DNA from: W0P28-013 sp051870755
GTDB taxonomy: Bacteria > Bacteroidota > Bacteroidia > Bacteroidales > Paludibacteraceae
Length of the DNA: 64,000 bases
Assembly (NCBI GenBank): GCA_051870755.1
Contig: JBJECE010000028.1
Location: 62,001 to 126,000, forward strand
Direction: 5' to 3'
A program made the translations under genes and the position numbers. A model generated the notes under the pieces. That model did no database searches. It saw nothing but the letters and a program-made list of their open reading frames with translations, and was not told where the DNA came from. Position 1 is the stretch's first letter. Each line of letters opens with the position of its first letter. This document shows positions 41,140-49,824 of this stretch, in pieces.

Positions 41140-42399
41140 TTAATTGCTATAAACGGTTTTGACGGCCACTAAACGGTCGTAGCGTTCGCCCCACGCGCGG
41201 TGGTAAACGTAGATGGTGTATGCGTTTTCGGTTTGCCAATAACTGCCTTCGGTGGGTTGCAGCGAACCTGTGGCGCTGCCTTTTGGCACATACAGATACT
41301 GAAAATTGTAGCCTCCTTGTTTCAAAAGCAGCGACTTGATATAGGCGTGTTCGGCGAAATCGTAGGTCATGCGTGCTGCTTCGCCGATGTCGTTGCCGCA
41401 GAGTTCTCCCAGCAGATAGACGCTGCCCGTGAAGAACGGTTCGTCCATAGGCAGTACGAAATGCACCCACATGTAGTCGGCTTCGCTGTCGCTGTCGTCG
41501 GATAGTTGCCGATTGACGAGATACCGCCCGTTGGCATCGTCGCCTTGTGCAACGCCTCGCCCTGTGCGTAATTCGCTTGGTGTCAGCAGCACATGGAATT
41601 GTTCGCGGTCGAACACGATGCGATCAATGCCTGCGCCGTATGTGTATTCCGACGAAAAATCGATGCTGCGATATTGGTTGCCGCCTTCAAAAATGAGTTG
41701 CCGATTGTTTTTGTACACTTGTGTAGTGGCCGATGTGTAGGTCGGTTGCAGGTTGTTTACCGCGTTGTCCCAACGTTGGTTTTGTCGGACGGTAACTTTG
41801 AGTTCGTTGAATGGGTCGCGTATCTCGTATCCGCGTGTATCGAGTTCAAAATCAAGTTGTTGATAACGATTTGCCAACTCGATGTCGGTGTTTGGGCGCA
41901 CGGTGCCTGTAACCGCAATGCGCGAATCGACTACCGAAAAACAGGCCACGGCGGCCAAATGGTCGAAGTCGTTATTCTCGGCGATGAGTACGGCGTAGTT
42001 GCCCGAAACTCGCAGACGCAATTCGTCGTTTGGCACAAATAGTTGATAGTGCGTGTAGAGTGTTATGGTGTTGGTCGATTGGGCATAGTCGCTGATGATG
42101 CCGTCGTAAAATCCGTCGATGTATTCGACCTCGGATAGCGCCGAAGGCGTCCAATCGGCATTGCAATGCACAATTTTGTAGGTGAAACTGCGGCTCTCGT
42201 ACGATAGTTCGTCGAATGCGATGCGAATTTGTTGGTCGGAGTTCAGTTCGATGACGGGCAGCGCCAGCGGATTGTCGGACAGTTGTGCCTGCACCGTATG
42301 GATTTGCGGCTGCATGGCTTGGGTGCGCCATGGTGTGGCGTGCAGCGCGTGCAGCACACATCCGACCGCAAGACATATTATCAGAAACCGTTTGTGCAT
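41140..42399 (-). CDS. DUF5103 (T9SS plug-type) protein
   Basis: A 419-residue exported protein (MHKRFLIICLAVGCVLHALHA signal). The pattern fits DUF5103: PLALPVIELNSDQQIRIAFDEL, YKIVHCNADW, NDELRLRVSGNYAVLI, YRSIDFSSEYTYGAGIDRI and, near the end, the block LKQGGYNFQYLYVP followed by TEGSYWQTENAYTIYVYHR. Members have been described as plug proteins of the T9SS outer-membrane translocon. The ATG at 42399 is six bases downstream of the -7 box, implying an almost leaderless transcript. The neighbouring T9SS-type substrate gene on the same strand is consistent with a role in this pathway. Confidence 0.85.
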   Translation of the reverse strand: MHKRFLIICLAVGCVLHALHATPWRTQAMQPQIHTVQAQLSDNPLALPVIELNSDQQIRIAFDELSYESRSFTYKIVHCNADWTPSALSEVEYIDGFYDGIISDYAQSTNTITLYTHYQLFVPNDELRLRVSGNYAVLIAENNDFDHLAAVACFSVVDSRIAVTGTVRPNTDIELANRYQQLDFELDTRGYEIRDPFNELKVTVRQNQRWDNAVNNLQPTYTSATTQVYKNNRQLIFEGGNQYRSIDFSSEYTYGAGIDRIVFDREQFHVLLTPSELRTGRGVAQGDDANGRYLVNRQLSDDSDSEADYMWVHFVLPMDEPFFTGSVYLLGELCGNDIGEAARMTYDFAEHAYIKSLLLKQGGYNFQYLYVPKGSATGSLQPTEGSYWQTENAYTIYVYHRAWGERYDRLVAVKTVYSN

Positions 42400-42405
42400 A
42401 TTCTG

Positions 42406-42436
42406 CAAAGGTAAATAAAAAAATAGTTTCTGCCAA
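42406..42436 (-). promoter_or_regulatory. Promoter of DUF5103 gene
   Basis: The minus strand has TTG (exact partner CAA at 42434-42436), 20 nt, TACCTTTG (42413-42406); six bases then separate it from the ATG. Confidence 0.78.
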
Positions 42437-42496
42437 ATTTTTTGCCATTTTCGCTTACTGATGACGATTGTTGGTAAAAAAATGTGGCGTGGCCGC

Positions 42497-42526
42497 TTGT
42501 TTTTTCGATTCTTTGACGTATCTTTG
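42497..42526 (+). promoter_or_regulatory. Promoter of ddh
   Basis: TTG (42497-42499), 19 nt, TATCTTTG (42519-42526). It rules out an in-frame ATG at 42468. Confidence 0.72.
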
Positions 42527-42548
42527 CCGCCACAAAAACAAGATTTTC

Positions 42549-43445
42549 ATGGAGAAAAAACGAGTAGCCATCGTAGGTTATGGCAATGTAGGCAAGGCTG
42601 CGCTCGAAGCCTTGCAGGTGGCACCCGATTTGGAGCCGGCCGGTGTGGTACGCCGTTCGGTGGAGGTTGTCCCGCACGAGTTGGACCAACTACCGGTTGT
42701 AACTGATATTAGTGCGCTGGGGCAGGTCGATGTGGCCATATTGTGCGCACCGAGTCGTAAGGTGCCCGAATTGGCGAAGTCGCTGTTAGTCAAAGGTATA
42801 AGCACTGTCGATAGTTTCGATATTCATCAGTCGATACCCGATGTCGTGGAGTCGCTCGACGCCGTGGCCAAAGCCGCCGGCACTGTGTCGATAGTGGCGG
42901 CCGGCTGGGACCCCGGTAGCGATTCGGTGGTGCGCGCTTTGTTCGAAGCCATGTCGCCCCGAGGAATCACCTATACCAATTTCGGCCCGGGCATGAGCAT
43001 GGGACACACTGTTGCGGTGAAAGCCATTGAGGGCGTCGAGGCGGCGTTGTCGATGACGATACCGCTCGGAACGGGCATTCATCGCCGCATGGTGTATGTC
43101 GAAGTGGCGGCAGGCTACGATTTTGCCGACATCGAACGGCAGATTAAATGCGACCCGTATTTCGTACACGACGAAACGCATGTGGTGGCTGTGCCGAGTG
43201 TCGATGCGTTGAAAGATATGGGACACGGCGTGCAAATGGTGCGCAAAGGCGTGTCGGGACGCACGCAGAATCAACTTTTCGAGTTCGATATGCGCATCAA
43301 TAATCCGGCGCTGACGGGACAAGTACTTGTGTCGTGTGCGCGCGCCGCTTGCAAACAGCGTCCGGGCTGCTATACGATGATTGAAATTCCACCCATCGAC
43401 TTTTTGGCAGGTACGCGTCGCGAACTGATTATGCGCTTGGTGTAA
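42549..43445 (+). CDS. ddh: meso-Diaminopimelate dehydrogenase
   Basis: A 298-residue cytoplasmic NADP-dependent dehydrogenase that makes meso-diaminopimelate in one step from tetrahydrodipicolinate, feeding lysine and peptidoglycan synthesis. It begins MEKKRVAIVGYGNVGKAALEAL (split NADP-binding Rossmann motif), has CAPSRKVPELAKSL, STVDSFDIH (about 90-98) and the family block IVAAGWDPGSDSVVRALFEA near residue 118-137, then FGPGMSMGHTVAVKAI. Type I Ddh of Bacteroidota has this length. The start is set by the promoter at 42497. A terminator follows at 43468. Confidence 0.94.
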   Translation: MEKKRVAIVGYGNVGKAALEALQVAPDLEPAGVVRRSVEVVPHELDQLPVVTDISALGQVDVAILCAPSRKVPELAKSLLVKGISTVDSFDIHQSIPDVVESLDAVAKAAGTVSIVAAGWDPGSDSVVRALFEAMSPRGITYTNFGPGMSMGHTVAVKAIEGVEAALSMTIPLGTGIHRRMVYVEVAAGYDFADIERQIKCDPYFVHDETHVVAVPSVDALKDMGHGVQMVRKGVSGRTQNQLFEFDMRINNPALTGQVLVSCARAACKQRPGCYTMIEIPPIDFLAGTRRELIMRLV

Positions 43446-43467
43446 TCACACATCGTCATAAAACAAA

Positions 43468-43493
43468 GAAACCGCGCCGTAGCGCGGTTTCTT
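43468..43493. terminator. Terminator between ddh and cytochrome c peroxidase
   Basis: A perfect 10-bp stem, GAAACCGCGC/GCGCGGTTTC, four-base loop, between convergent genes. Confidence 0.78.
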
Positions 43494-43508
43494 GTTGGGT
43501 GGCAGTCG

Positions 43509-44906
43509 TTATTCGGCAACGTTGCTGTTGGTCAGTTTCACACCGTTGTATTCGCCGGTGAGTGTTTCCAAAAATGCAACAATGTCGGCTGTTTCGTCAG
43601 CCTTGAGTTGCGTGCCGACTTGATATTTAGCCATCATATCGACGGCTTCGTTCAGCGTTTTCACGCTGCCGTCGTGGTAGTACGGCCATGTCAGGGCAAT
43701 GTTGCGCAGCGTCGGCGTTTTGAAGCGGTAACGGTCGCGCTCGATACCTGTTTGTGCCCAACGACCGTTGTCGGCATCGGTCAAACCTGATTTGACGTTC
43801 ATGTCGCGGTCGGCAAAATAGTTGGCGCGTTGTCCCATCAGTTCGTAACTCAATCCGCCCATATTGACGCCGGCGTGGCAGGTGGCGCATTTGTTCTCTT
43901 TGAACAGCGCATAGCCGCGTACCTCTTGTTCGGTCAGCGCGTTTTGTTCGCCTTTCAGGTAGCGGTCGAATGCCGAGTTTGGCGTGATGAGCGTTTTTTC
44001 AAATTCGGCGATAGCGTCGGTGATGGTGGCTTCGTTCAAACCTTCGGGATAAACGGCGTTGAAGCGTGCTGCAAATTCCTTGTCGGCAGCGAGGCGTTCG
44101 GCTATCTCGTCGAACGAGGCCGAACCCATCTCCACAGGATTGAGCGGAGGACCTGCGGCTTGTGCAGCGAGGTTGGCGGCACGGCCGTCCCAGAATTGTA
44201 CGAAATTGAAGTAAGCGTTGTAAACGGTTGGCGAGTTGATGCCGCCTTCTTGTCCGCCGATGCCGTCGGAATAGGCATGATTATCGACACCGCCGGTTGC
44301 CAAATTGTGGCATGTGGCGCACGAAATGGTGCCATCGCCCGACAGACGCGTGTCGTGATAGAGTAGTTGGCCGAGTGCGGCTTTTTCGGCGTCCACTTCC
44401 ACTTGGTCGGGCAACGGACGCACCGGCTCGTTGGCAAATTCGGGCGCAGCCAGCGTGTTCGGATAAAATTCGGCACGTTGTTGTTTTGCCCAATCGAGCA
44501 TGATAGCCGACTTTTTGCAGGTAAGCGACGAACCCCAGTGTACCAAATAGTATTTGGCGATGGGCATTGTGCCGTCGATGACGGTTTTCTCGACTTTGGC
44601 CAAATCGACTTCGTTGATAGCTTGGCCTTCGCGAACGGCCGTCAGCATCGGCTCAATGTCGAATGCGGCATAGCCTTTGTCGATGTCCTTGCGAATGATG
44701 CCTTTGGCACCCGGAATGTTGGCATAGAACGGTAATTGCGGGTCGGCCGAGTGGCACGAAACACAACCGCCGTCGTCCATAATCGCAAGTGCTTGCTCGT
44801 TGAGAGGCAGACTTGCATCGGGGGCTTGGTTCACCGCCCGATAACAGATGGCAGCCGCCGCTACTACGGCAACTGCTCCGAGCATGATTTTTGAACTCGT
44901 TTTCAT
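43509..44906 (-). CDS. Tri-haem cytochrome c peroxidase
   Basis: A 465-residue periplasmic c-type cytochrome that reduces hydrogen peroxide to water. A signal/anchor helix (about 6-22) is followed by an extra N-terminal haem domain (CVSCH, about 48-52), then the classical di-haem peroxidase: CATCH near residue 196 (peroxidatic half, with LGQLLYHDTRLSGDGTISC ahead) and CATCH near residue 341 (electron-transfer half), then FKTPTLRNIALTWPYYHDGS. Three CxxCH sites are thus visible; the N-terminal one is a common Bacteroidota extension. The CcsA/ResB maturation genes lie just upstream, consistent with haem attachment. Confidence 0.94.
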   Translation of the reverse strand: MKTSSKIMLGAVAVVAAAAICYRAVNQAPDASLPLNEQALAIMDDGGCVSCHSADPQLPFYANIPGAKGIIRKDIDKGYAAFDIEPMLTAVREGQAINEVDLAKVEKTVIDGTMPIAKYYLVHWGSSLTCKKSAIMLDWAKQQRAEFYPNTLAAPEFANEPVRPLPDQVEVDAEKAALGQLLYHDTRLSGDGTISCATCHNLATGGVDNHAYSDGIGGQEGGINSPTVYNAYFNFVQFWDGRAANLAAQAAGPPLNPVEMGSASFDEIAERLAADKEFAARFNAVYPEGLNEATITDAIAEFEKTLITPNSAFDRYLKGEQNALTEQEVRGYALFKENKCATCHAGVNMGGLSYELMGQRANYFADRDMNVKSGLTDADNGRWAQTGIERDRYRFKTPTLRNIALTWPYYHDGSVKTLNEAVDMMAKYQVGTQLKADETADIVAFLETLTGEYNGVKLTNSNVAE

Positions 44907-44953
44907 GTTACTTGTTTTTAGAATTGGTTAATAATTAGTTGTATATCATTTAT

Positions 44954-45730
44954 TTAAGTTCCGTAAACGTGCAGACTGCTTTGTGCTGTCGGCAGATATT
45001 GGTAGCCGTACCAACACATTTGCAGCAAAATGAATCCGACGACGACTGTGGCGTACTGCTTGCGCGGCGAGGTGCGGCACGTCAGGCGTTGGTGTATGTA
45101 AACGAGGTAAACGCACCAAGTGGCGGCAGCCCACGTCTCTTTCGGGTCCCATGTCCAAAAGTCGCCCCACGCCTGCTTGGCCCAAATGGCGCCCGACAGC
45201 ATACCGAGCGACAGCAACGCAACGCCGATGTACACCAAATTGTCAATCGACGACAGATAGCGCGCTTGGCCGTCGCACAGCCCGACAACCGATAGGGCAA
45301 AAGCGCAGCCAAACACGGCGTAGGCCAGCATGTACACCACCACATGCGGCACAAACCAACCGCTTTGCAGTGCCGGCATCAGCGTGGCATCGTGCAGTTC
45401 GGGGCGCAACAAATTGACCATGCAAAATACAATGGCCAACACGGCCGTAATGGCCGGCAACCAACGAAAATGCCAACGATGATAAGTAATTAACCCCGCC
45501 GCCGTAACAAAAAATGCGTACCACAAACGCGTTTCGCCCATGGTTTTGAGCGGTGGACGTTGCAGCGCCGTCCACAACCCGACGATGAATGCGCCGAGCA
45601 GTATCGCTGCCGCTAACATCAGCCATTGCGCTGTGCGCGACAACTGCTTGTCTATCAGTGCAAAAACAGCGCCGATGACTGCCAATACAACGGCCGGAAT
45701 GGCAAAATATGGGAAAATGCTCCACGTCAT
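44954..45730 (-). CDS. Cytochrome c assembly protein, CcsA/ResC type
   Basis: A 258-residue inner-membrane protein with about eight helices. The haem-handling tryptophan-rich motif is WGDFWTWDPKETWAAATW (about residues 188-205), with conserved His in HVVVYMLAYA (about 130) and VYIHQRL (about 215). CcsA/ResC and ResB form the System II cytochrome c synthase that exports haem and attaches it to CxxCH. The ResB-type gene overlaps it by 4 bp upstream and the tri-haem peroxidase follows, so the three genes form one functional unit. Confidence 0.92.
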   Translation of the reverse strand: MTWSIFPYFAIPAVVLAVIGAVFALIDKQLSRTAQWLMLAAAILLGAFIVGLWTALQRPPLKTMGETRLWYAFFVTAAGLITYHRWHFRWLPAITAVLAIVFCMVNLLRPELHDATLMPALQSGWFVPHVVVYMLAYAVFGCAFALSVVGLCDGQARYLSSIDNLVYIGVALLSLGMLSGAIWAKQAWGDFWTWDPKETWAAATWCVYLVYIHQRLTCRTSPRKQYATVVVGFILLQMCWYGYQYLPTAQSSLHVYGT

Positions 45731-46653
45731 GGTCGGTCGGATTTGGTTTTAGAAACTGATTTATGCGTTCTGCCGTCGAAAAAGAGCAACAACGCACCGC
45801 ACATCATCATGACGATGCCTGCCAACGTGATGTATTTCCACGGTTGTATCACGCTTTCGAATACGCATGAGGCCACCTCGCCGTGGTCGGTCGTGTGGTA
45901 ATCGGTCAGATAAATATCTTCGCACCAAGTGTGTCGCAACGGCTCATTGACACGAATTACATGTTTTTTCCCATCGATGGCGACATCGGCCTGAAACGCT
46001 GCCGGCTGACCATTGTCGAATCGGGCTATCGCAAACGTGTCGAGCGTGATTTCGTAACCCAATCCGTGTGGCGTGCCTGCGGCGTCGTAGCCCATATCGA
46101 CGGGAACACCACGTTGTGCCACAATATGCCGTTTGTGTGTGTCGGCTGCACCGAAAAACAGACTGACGATGGTGATGAGTACGCCGATGTGATTCAATGC
46201 AAAACGCCACGCATGCGGCGCTTTTGTGCTGCGGCGCACGACGACCAACCACAAATTGCCGACGAGCAACACGATGCAAAACGCAAACACCCACGACGCC
46301 GTGAAGTCGTGCAGACCCAAGCGCACGCACAAGGCCGATTCGGCCGCTGCGGGCGGCACGACGCCTTTGATTAAACAGCCGCCGGCTACCAGCGTGAGCG
46401 CCAACACACTGCATTTGCCCGATGTCAAAAACTGTACGAGTGCGCACTGTCCGGCCTCGCGCCATGCAATCAGCAAACCAATCAACAACACCAACAATAT
46501 GGCTACGTTCATTGGAAAAGCCCACCATGCAGGCGCAATGTTGCCCAAACAGCATTGCAAAACAACGGCCACTGCAACATAAACCGCCGACACGCCTATG
46601 GCGACAAGGCGGTTTCGCCTACGCTGAAAATCAGTTGATTTTTTCGTCTGCAT
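45727..46653 (-). CDS. Cytochrome c biogenesis protein, ResB/CcsB type
   Basis: A 308-residue inner-membrane protein with four predicted helices (about 18-33, 46-65, 80-98 and 118-140, plus one at about 273-290) and a periplasmic domain between the last two. The sequence pattern HIGVLITIVSLFFGAAD (about 163-180), the VDMGYDAAGTPHGLGYEITLD stretch and WKYITLAGIVMMMCGALLLF near the end fit the ResB-like System II subunit of Bacteroidota. It begins the minus-strand run resB-ccsA-peroxidase and has its own promoter. Confidence 0.85.
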   Translation of the reverse strand: MQTKKSTDFQRRRNRLVAIGVSAVYVAVAVVLQCCLGNIAPAWWAFPMNVAILLVLLIGLLIAWREAGQCALVQFLTSGKCSVLALTLVAGGCLIKGVVPPAAAESALCVRLGLHDFTASWVFAFCIVLLVGNLWLVVVRRSTKAPHAWRFALNHIGVLITIVSLFFGAADTHKRHIVAQRGVPVDMGYDAAGTPHGLGYEITLDTFAIARFDNGQPAAFQADVAIDGKKHVIRVNEPLRHTWCEDIYLTDYHTTDHGEVASCVFESVIQPWKYITLAGIVMMMCGALLLFFDGRTHKSVSKTKSDRP

Positions 46654-46684
46654 ACGATAAATGTGATGCCTGATAACGATATTG

Positions 46685-46715
46685 CAAAGGTATATAGAAT
46701 ATTTTTGTTGAACAA
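46685..46715 (-). promoter_or_regulatory. Promoter of the resB/ccsA/peroxidase run
   Basis: The minus strand has TTG (46715-46713), 20 nt, TACCTTTG (46692-46685). Confidence 0.75.
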
Positions 46716-46718
46716 GTA

Positions 46719-46748
46719 TTGTCGGTATTTTTTTTATTTATATCTTTG
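46719..46748 (+). promoter_or_regulatory. Promoter of the carboxynorspermidine synthase gene
   Basis: TTG (46719-46721), 19 nt, TATCTTTG (46741-46748), back-to-back with the divergent resB promoter. Confidence 0.75.
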
Positions 46749-46824
46749 CAAGAAATTTCATAGCGAGTGCAATGCTCGATTTTTAGTTAGTCAGTTACAA
46801 AAAAACAAAACAAACAGAACAGAC

Positions 46825-48027
46825 ATGGGAAAAGTGTTGATTATCGGAGCCGGCGGCGTAGCAACGGTTGCTGCTCACAAATTGGCTCAAAACAGCGATG
46901 TGTTTACCGAAATAATGATTGCCAGCCGCACCAAAGCCAAGTGCGATGCCATAGCCGCCGACCTGAAAGCCCGTTATGGCGTCGAGGTGGCCACGGCGCA
47001 GGTCGATGCCGACAATGTGCCCGAACTGACAGCGTTGCTGAAACAGTTTCAGCCCGTATTGGTGATGAACTTGGCGTTGCCGTATCAGGATTTGCATATC
47101 ATGGACGCCTGCTTGGCTGCCGGTTGCCATTACCTTGACACAGCCAACTACGAGCCGCTCGACGAGGCCAAATATCAGTACTCGTGGCAGTGGGCGTATC
47201 ACGACCGTTTCAAACAAGCAGGGCTGACCGCCATCCTCGGTTGCGGTTTCGACCCGGGTTGCACCAGCATTTATACGGCCTATGCCGCCAAGCATCATTT
47301 CGACGAGATTCACGAATTGGACATCGTCGATTGCAATGCCGGCGACCATCACAAGGCGTTTGCCACCAATTTCAATCCCGAAATCAATATCCGCGAAATC
47401 ACCCAAAAAGGACGCTATTATCTGAACGGCGAATGGGTAGAAACGCAGCCGCTCGAAATTCATCAGCCGGTAACTTATCCCGAAATCGGCGCGCGCGAAT
47501 CCTATTTGATGTATCACGAGGAGTTGGAGTCGCTGGTTAAAAACTTCCCGACCATCAAACGGGCGCGTTTTTGGATGACATTCGGACAGGAATATCTGAC
47601 GCATCTGCGTGTGATTCAGAACATTGGCATGGCAAGCATCGTGCCGATCGTGTACGAAGGGCGCGAAATTGTGCCGATTCAGTTCCTGAAAGCCGTGTTG
47701 CCGCACCCCGAAGAGTTGGGCGCGAACTACACGGGCTACACCTCCATCGGTTGCCGCATCAAAGGCGTGAAAGACGGCCGCCCGAAAACCTATTACATCT
47801 ACAACAACTGCAGCCACGAAGCCGCGTACAAAGAGACGGGTACGCAAGGCGTTAGTTACACTACCGGCGTGCCGGCTATGACGGGTGCATATATGTTGCT
47901 CACTGGCAAATGGGGTGGGGCAGGCGTGTTCAACGTCGAGGAGTTTGACCCCGATCCATTCTTGGCCAAGGTAGCCGAAAGCGGTTTGCCGTGGCACGAA
48001 ATCGTCGATGGCGACTTGGAACTCTGA
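46825..48027 (+). CDS. Carboxynorspermidine synthase-type (saccharopine dehydrogenase family)
   Basis: A 400-residue cytoplasmic NADPH-dependent enzyme of the LYS1/saccharopine dehydrogenase family, predicted to condense aspartate semialdehyde with a diamine to form carboxy(nor)spermidine. It begins KVLIIGAGGVATVAAHKLA (Rossmann), has LALPYQDLHIMDACLAAGCHYLDTANYE around residues 82-110 and GCGFDPGCTSIYTAYA (about 137-152). ITQKGRYYLNGEW and YNNCSHE are family-typical. The ATG at 46825 is chosen because upstream in-frame sequence crosses the promoter. The decarboxylase partner (nspC) is not in the window. A terminator follows. Confidence 0.88.
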   Translation: MGKVLIIGAGGVATVAAHKLAQNSDVFTEIMIASRTKAKCDAIAADLKARYGVEVATAQVDADNVPELTALLKQFQPVLVMNLALPYQDLHIMDACLAAGCHYLDTANYEPLDEAKYQYSWQWAYHDRFKQAGLTAILGCGFDPGCTSIYTAYAAKHHFDEIHELDIVDCNAGDHHKAFATNFNPEINIREITQKGRYYLNGEWVETQPLEIHQPVTYPEIGARESYLMYHEELESLVKNFPTIKRARFWMTFGQEYLTHLRVIQNIGMASIVPIVYEGREIVPIQFLKAVLPHPEELGANYTGYTSIGCRIKGVKDGRPKTYYIYNNCSHEAAYKETGTQGVSYTTGVPAMTGAYMLLTGKWGGAGVFNVEEFDPDPFLAKVAESGLPWHEIVDGDLEL

Positions 48028-48052
48028 TTCCAGCTCACCCCGCCAACAAAAA

Positions 48053-48088
48053 TGCGGTACTGCATAAGCGGTACCGCAAATTTTTTTG
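48053..48088 (+). terminator. Terminator after carboxynorspermidine synthase gene
   Basis: An 8-bp stem TGCGGTAC/GTACCGCA followed by AATTTTTTT. It marks the edge of island 2. Confidence 0.82.
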
Positions 48089-48100
48089 GGTGAAAAGGGG

Positions 48101-48649
48101 TTAGTCTAAAGGTTCGGGGGCGTCGTCTGTACTTTCCGGCACAGTTGCATTGAAAGCCAAAAAGACTTCAAGAAAAGCAGTTTCACGGAAAAAATAGTTA
48201 GGGTCGTCCATTAGTTTGTCTTCCATAAAATGGAACCCCCAATTGGCATATTCTTCCATTGTCTGCATAAGCATATCGACCGCTTTGCGTGATGTTATTT
48301 CGCCTTTTTCAAGAGCAATAAAATCAATATCTGTGCGGGCAACAAGAGCGGTGAAGATATATTCACGAAGTTTTGGATAAGCTTTTCTTGCTCCTCTTTG
48401 CTCGATATTACCCCAGTATTGAATTGGTTGACCGAACGTTTTGCGTTTTTGTGTGTCAGCAATTAGTGGTCGCTTTTGGTTGAAATATAAGCCAATAAAA
48501 AAGGCGACAATAAAGATTTCATAACCACCTCCAAAGATTTTACCTCTATCCTCGCGTAAAGAAGTTGCTCCACGACCATAATCACAAAAGTTTTTTATGA
48601 TGCTGTCCTCGTATCTCTTTTCCCATTGTGGGTTTCGGTTTGCCCACAA
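48101..48649 (-). CDS. Unrecognised protein overlapping the end of jetD, about 182 residues
   Basis: A soluble helical protein with blocks that look conserved: NPQWEKRYEDSIIKNFCDYG, GATSLREDRGKIFGGGYEIF, FFIGLYFNQKRPL, FGQPIQYWGNI, KLREYIFTALVARTDIDFIA and EEYANWGFHFMEDKL. I know no family for it. The only in-frame start is TTG at 48649, preceded by TGA. An ATG at 48677 lies in a frame shifted by one base; joined there it would read MKANRK then IYDLWANRNPQW. So either TTG is used or the 5' end carries a frameshift. The gene overlaps jetD by 55 bp or more, same strand and AT-rich composition, so it appears to be the fifth gene of the Wadjet operon. The tail (about 168-182) is acidic. Confidence 0.65.
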   Translation of the reverse strand: MWANRNPQWEKRYEDSIIKNFCDYGRGATSLREDRGKIFGGGYEIFIVAFFIGLYFNQKRPLIADTQKRKTFGQPIQYWGNIEQRGARKAYPKLREYIFTALVARTDIDFIALEKGEITSRKAVDMLMQTMEEYANWGFHFMEDKLMDDPNYFFRETAFLEVFLAFNATVPESTDDAPEPLD

Positions 48650-49824
48650 ATCGTATATCTTTTCTGTTTGCTTTCATTTTGACACGGAATATTTTTTGAT
48701 GCGAACTCACATGGAATTTTTTCCTGTTCTAATCTATAATTATTCTCTTTCAGATATCTGTATATCTTATTTTCTTCATGAGTGAGACAGAGTTCCTTTT
48801 CGAGATTTGTTTCTGTCCCTTTGTCACCCATAAAGAATTTGTTAAATGTTTCACGATCCATCAAGAAACTTTCTACATGTGGGAAATGCGTTCTAATTTC
48901 AGAAAGTATCTGGAATCCATGTGCATCAAGGTCACCCCAATAATACATCTTCTTTGTTTTCATCCATTCGACATCACGCATGAGATCCACGCCAAAGCCA
49001 TGTCCCCAAACTACAATGCTTTTTTCAATTAACGGGAATGTCAATAGATTCATCTTATTTTCTACGACATAGACAATATCAATGGGTAGATTGAGTTTTT
49101 GAAACTGACTTATTGGAATACTACAATCCTCAACTCCCGAAAGCGATTGTTGGCATATGGAACTATCTAATATCCTAAAACGCACAAGAGGCTCATCATA
49201 TCTGAGGTTATATCGCTTCTCAAATTGCTTTTCATTGGCATTGATATGCTCTGATATTATGATATCCAAAAGTTCTCTTATAATGCCTTTATTATTTTCT
49301 ATGAATTTTGTGTGTACTTTTATTGGTAACTCACGGATATACAGATTTGGCTTTGGAGTGTTCTTGAAATACGAACACACTTTTAGCAAATCATCCCAAT
49401 TATTGTCGACTATCTTGCTTGGATATTTATGGACCCAATCTTTCAAGTCCGGAAAAGAACATATTATTTTACTTATATCATCTCTAAACTTTGCAGCTTC
49501 CCGTTCTTTATGCAAAAATTTCAGATAATCAACCTCTGATTGAAAACTTATGGATGTTGGAACATCTTGTGTCCCATGAAGTTTAGTCTTTACTGTTTTG
49601 TATTCTATCGTGTAGCCATAGACTCTTTTTTCTTTCGAGTTGTCAATCAGTTCTTCTAATTCTCTCTTGAATATAGCAGTATCTCCGTTAGGCTTTTTGT
49701 TGCCAACAATAACAAGCGGAAAGAATTGACTTTCTTCCACTATTGACTGCAGATAAGCGATATACTTATTTTCTGCCTTTTTCTTTATTTCAGCTGGTGT
49801 AATCATTGCCTTGATACTTTTCAC
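48595..49824 (-). CDS. jetD: Wadjet JetD, TOPRIM-type nuclease subunit (DUF3322/DUF2220)
   Basis: The cleavage subunit of the Wadjet system, which cuts plasmids held by the JetABC condensin. The 409-residue protein has an N-terminal DUF3322-type arm (about 1-190) and a C-terminal TOPRIM/DUF2220 domain: YVVENKMNLLTFP (Glu, about residue 253), VVWGHGFGVDL, YYWGDLDAHGFQIL (DxD, about 292-305) and SFLMDRETF. The typical final motif RLEQEKIP is near residue 372. The last ~30 residues after it (ESKQKRYTICGQTETHNG) are unlike the family and overlap the next gene, so the C terminus may be extended. jetC overlaps its start by 35 bp. Confidence 0.9.
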   Translation of the reverse strand: MKSIKAMITPAEIKKKAENKYIAYLQSIVEESQFFPLVIVGNKKPNGDTAIFKRELEELIDNSKEKRVYGYTIEYKTVKTKLHGTQDVPTSISFQSEVDYLKFLHKEREAAKFRDDISKIICSFPDLKDWVHKYPSKIVDNNWDDLLKVCSYFKNTPKPNLYIRELPIKVHTKFIENNKGIIRELLDIIISEHINANEKQFEKRYNLRYDEPLVRFRILDSSICQQSLSGVEDCSIPISQFQKLNLPIDIVYVVENKMNLLTFPLIEKSIVVWGHGFGVDLMRDVEWMKTKKMYYWGDLDAHGFQILSEIRTHFPHVESFLMDRETFNKFFMGDKGTETNLEKELCLTHEENKIYRYLKENNYRLEQEKIPCEFASKNIPCQNESKQKRYTICGQTETHNGKRDTRTAS

